From: Dyella lipolytica
GTDB taxonomy: Bacteria > Pseudomonadota > Gammaproteobacteria > Xanthomonadales > Rhodanobacteraceae
Length of the DNA stretch: 64,000 bases
Assembly: GCF_030160075.1 (NCBI RefSeq)
Contig: NZ_BSNQ01000009.1
Span: 120,295 to 184,294, forward strand
Direction of reading: 5' to 3'
Position numbers and translations under genes: made by a program. Shown here piece after piece: positions 63,370 to 64,000 of the stretch. The notes under the pieces were generated by a model. It was not told the DNA's origin and searched no databases. It saw only the letters and a program-made list of their open reading frames with translations. Numbering within the stretch: the stretch's first letter is position 1; the number at the start of each line of letters is the position of its first letter.

Positions 63370-64000
63370 ATGAGCTCGCAATACATCTACACCATGAACG
63401 GGGTTAGCAAGATCGTCCCCCCGAAACGCCAGATCATCAAGGACATCTCGCTGAGCTTCTTCCCCGGCGCCAAGATCGGCCTGCTGGGTGTCAACGGCTC
63501 GGGCAAGTCCACGGTGCTGCGTATCATGGCCGGCGTGGATACCGATTTTCAGGGTGAAGCCCGCCCGCAGCCGGGCATCAAGGTCGGTTACCTGGCGCAG
63601 GAACCACAGCTGGATCCGGACAAAACCGTGCGCGAGGTGGTGGAGGAAGGTGTATCCGTCGTCCTCGACGCGCAAAAGCGTCTGGAAGAGGTCTATGCCG
63701 CCTACGCTGAGGAAGGCGCCGACTTCGACAAGCTGGCGAAAGAACAGGAACAGCTGGAAAGCATCCTCGCGGTGAACGATGCTCACGCCCTGGAGCGCCA
63801 GCTCGAAGTGGCCGCCGACGCGCTTCGCCTGCCGCCGTGGGACGTGAAGGTCGGCCCTCTATCTGGCGGTGAAAAGCGCCGTGTGGCGCTCTGCCGCCTG
63901 CTGCTATCCAAGCCGGACATGCTGCTGCTGGACGAGCCCACCAACCACTTGGACGCCGAGTCGGTGGAATGGCTGGAGCACTTCCTGCAGGACTATCCCG
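63370..64000 (+). CDS. ettA: Energy-dependent translational throttle protein EttA, 3' truncated
   Basis: EttA is an ABC-F ATPase that binds the ribosomal E site and gates the first peptide bond according to energy charge. The window shows the first 210 residues: MSSQYIYTMNGVSKIVPPKR, Walker A GVNGSGKST, signature LSGGEKRRVALCRLLL and Walker B MLLLDEPTNHLD of the first ABC domain, with the coiled arm region between. The second domain lies beyond the window edge. A GGAGACTCC leader precedes the ATG. Confidence 0.94.
   Translation, partial: MSSQYIYTMNGVSKIVPPKRQIIKDISLSFFPGAKIGLLGVNGSGKSTVLRIMAGVDTDFQGEARPQPGIKVGYLAQEPQLDPDKTVREVVEEGVSVVLDAQKRLEEVYAAYAEEGADFDKLAKEQEQLESILAVNDAHALERQLEVAADALRLPPWDVKVGPLSGGEKRRVALCRLLLSKPDMLLLDEPTNHLDAESVEWLEHFLQDYP

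Overview
The window is about 64 kb of GC-rich chromosome from a gammaproteobacterium. The gene order (rpoN-hpf-hprK-rapZ-EIIA-HPr-EI, the lpt/kds locus, the glyA-nrdR-rib-nusB-thiL-pgpA locus), the short H-NS-like protein and the CTC(A)CCC-type dispersed repeats suggest the order Xanthomonadales (Lysobacterales), probably a Rhodanobacteraceae member related to Dyella, Rhodanobacter or Luteibacter. The family placement is inference. I see no rRNA, tRNA, CRISPR array, prophage or complete insertion sequence.

Layout. 1-2888: end of purN, an exported DUF3108 protein, then murA and ibaG on the minus strand. 3056-8661: LPS export and Kdo supply (kdsD, kdsC, lptC, lptA, lptB), then rpoN and hpf. 8801-13202: a regulatory PTS block (hprK, rapZ, a mannose-type EIIA, HPr, EI) with no ptsN in the expected place. 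13214-16902: a LysR regulator divergent from a YeiH-type membrane protein, then tsaB and an orphan glycosyltransferase-like gene. 16968-17235: an intricate 268-bp nested palindrome upstream of the valS promoter. 17339-24647: valS, pssA-holD-rimI, a DUF4124 protein, proS. 24909-28194: an H-NS-like protein, a ThrE-type exporter, and an NfeD/SPFH pair.

The most remarkable region is 28250-45346. A sigma-54 response regulator and its kinase lie downstream of a long minus-strand cluster: HlyD-type adaptor, one ATPase, then eight MacB/FtsX-type permeases arranged as four consecutive A-B pairs, then an exported S33-family hydrolase. The adaptor gene is preceded by a consensus -24/-12 promoter, an exact IHF-consensus site, and a palindromic, repeated upstream element. 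It looks like a self-contained, RpoN-dependent envelope stress or export system in which one ATPase and one adaptor could serve several permease heterodimers.

45361-49025: hemP with a Fur box, an aldo/keto reductase, an exported orphan protein, pgpA and thiL. 49106-56736: nusB, ribH, then an LD-carboxypeptidase and a periplasmic GH3 glucosidase set inside the riboflavin cluster, then ribB with a degenerate RibA domain (RibBX type), ribE under an FMN riboswitch whose expression platform contains a Shine-Dalgarno hairpin and a possible coupled 17-codon leader ORF, and ribD. 56824-60315: cysK, nrdR, a CTP-synthase-like amidotransferase, glyA. 60475-64000: a secreted alpha/beta hydrolase with a TetR regulator and tandem 12-bp promoter repeats, a DUF817 membrane protein, and the start of ettA.
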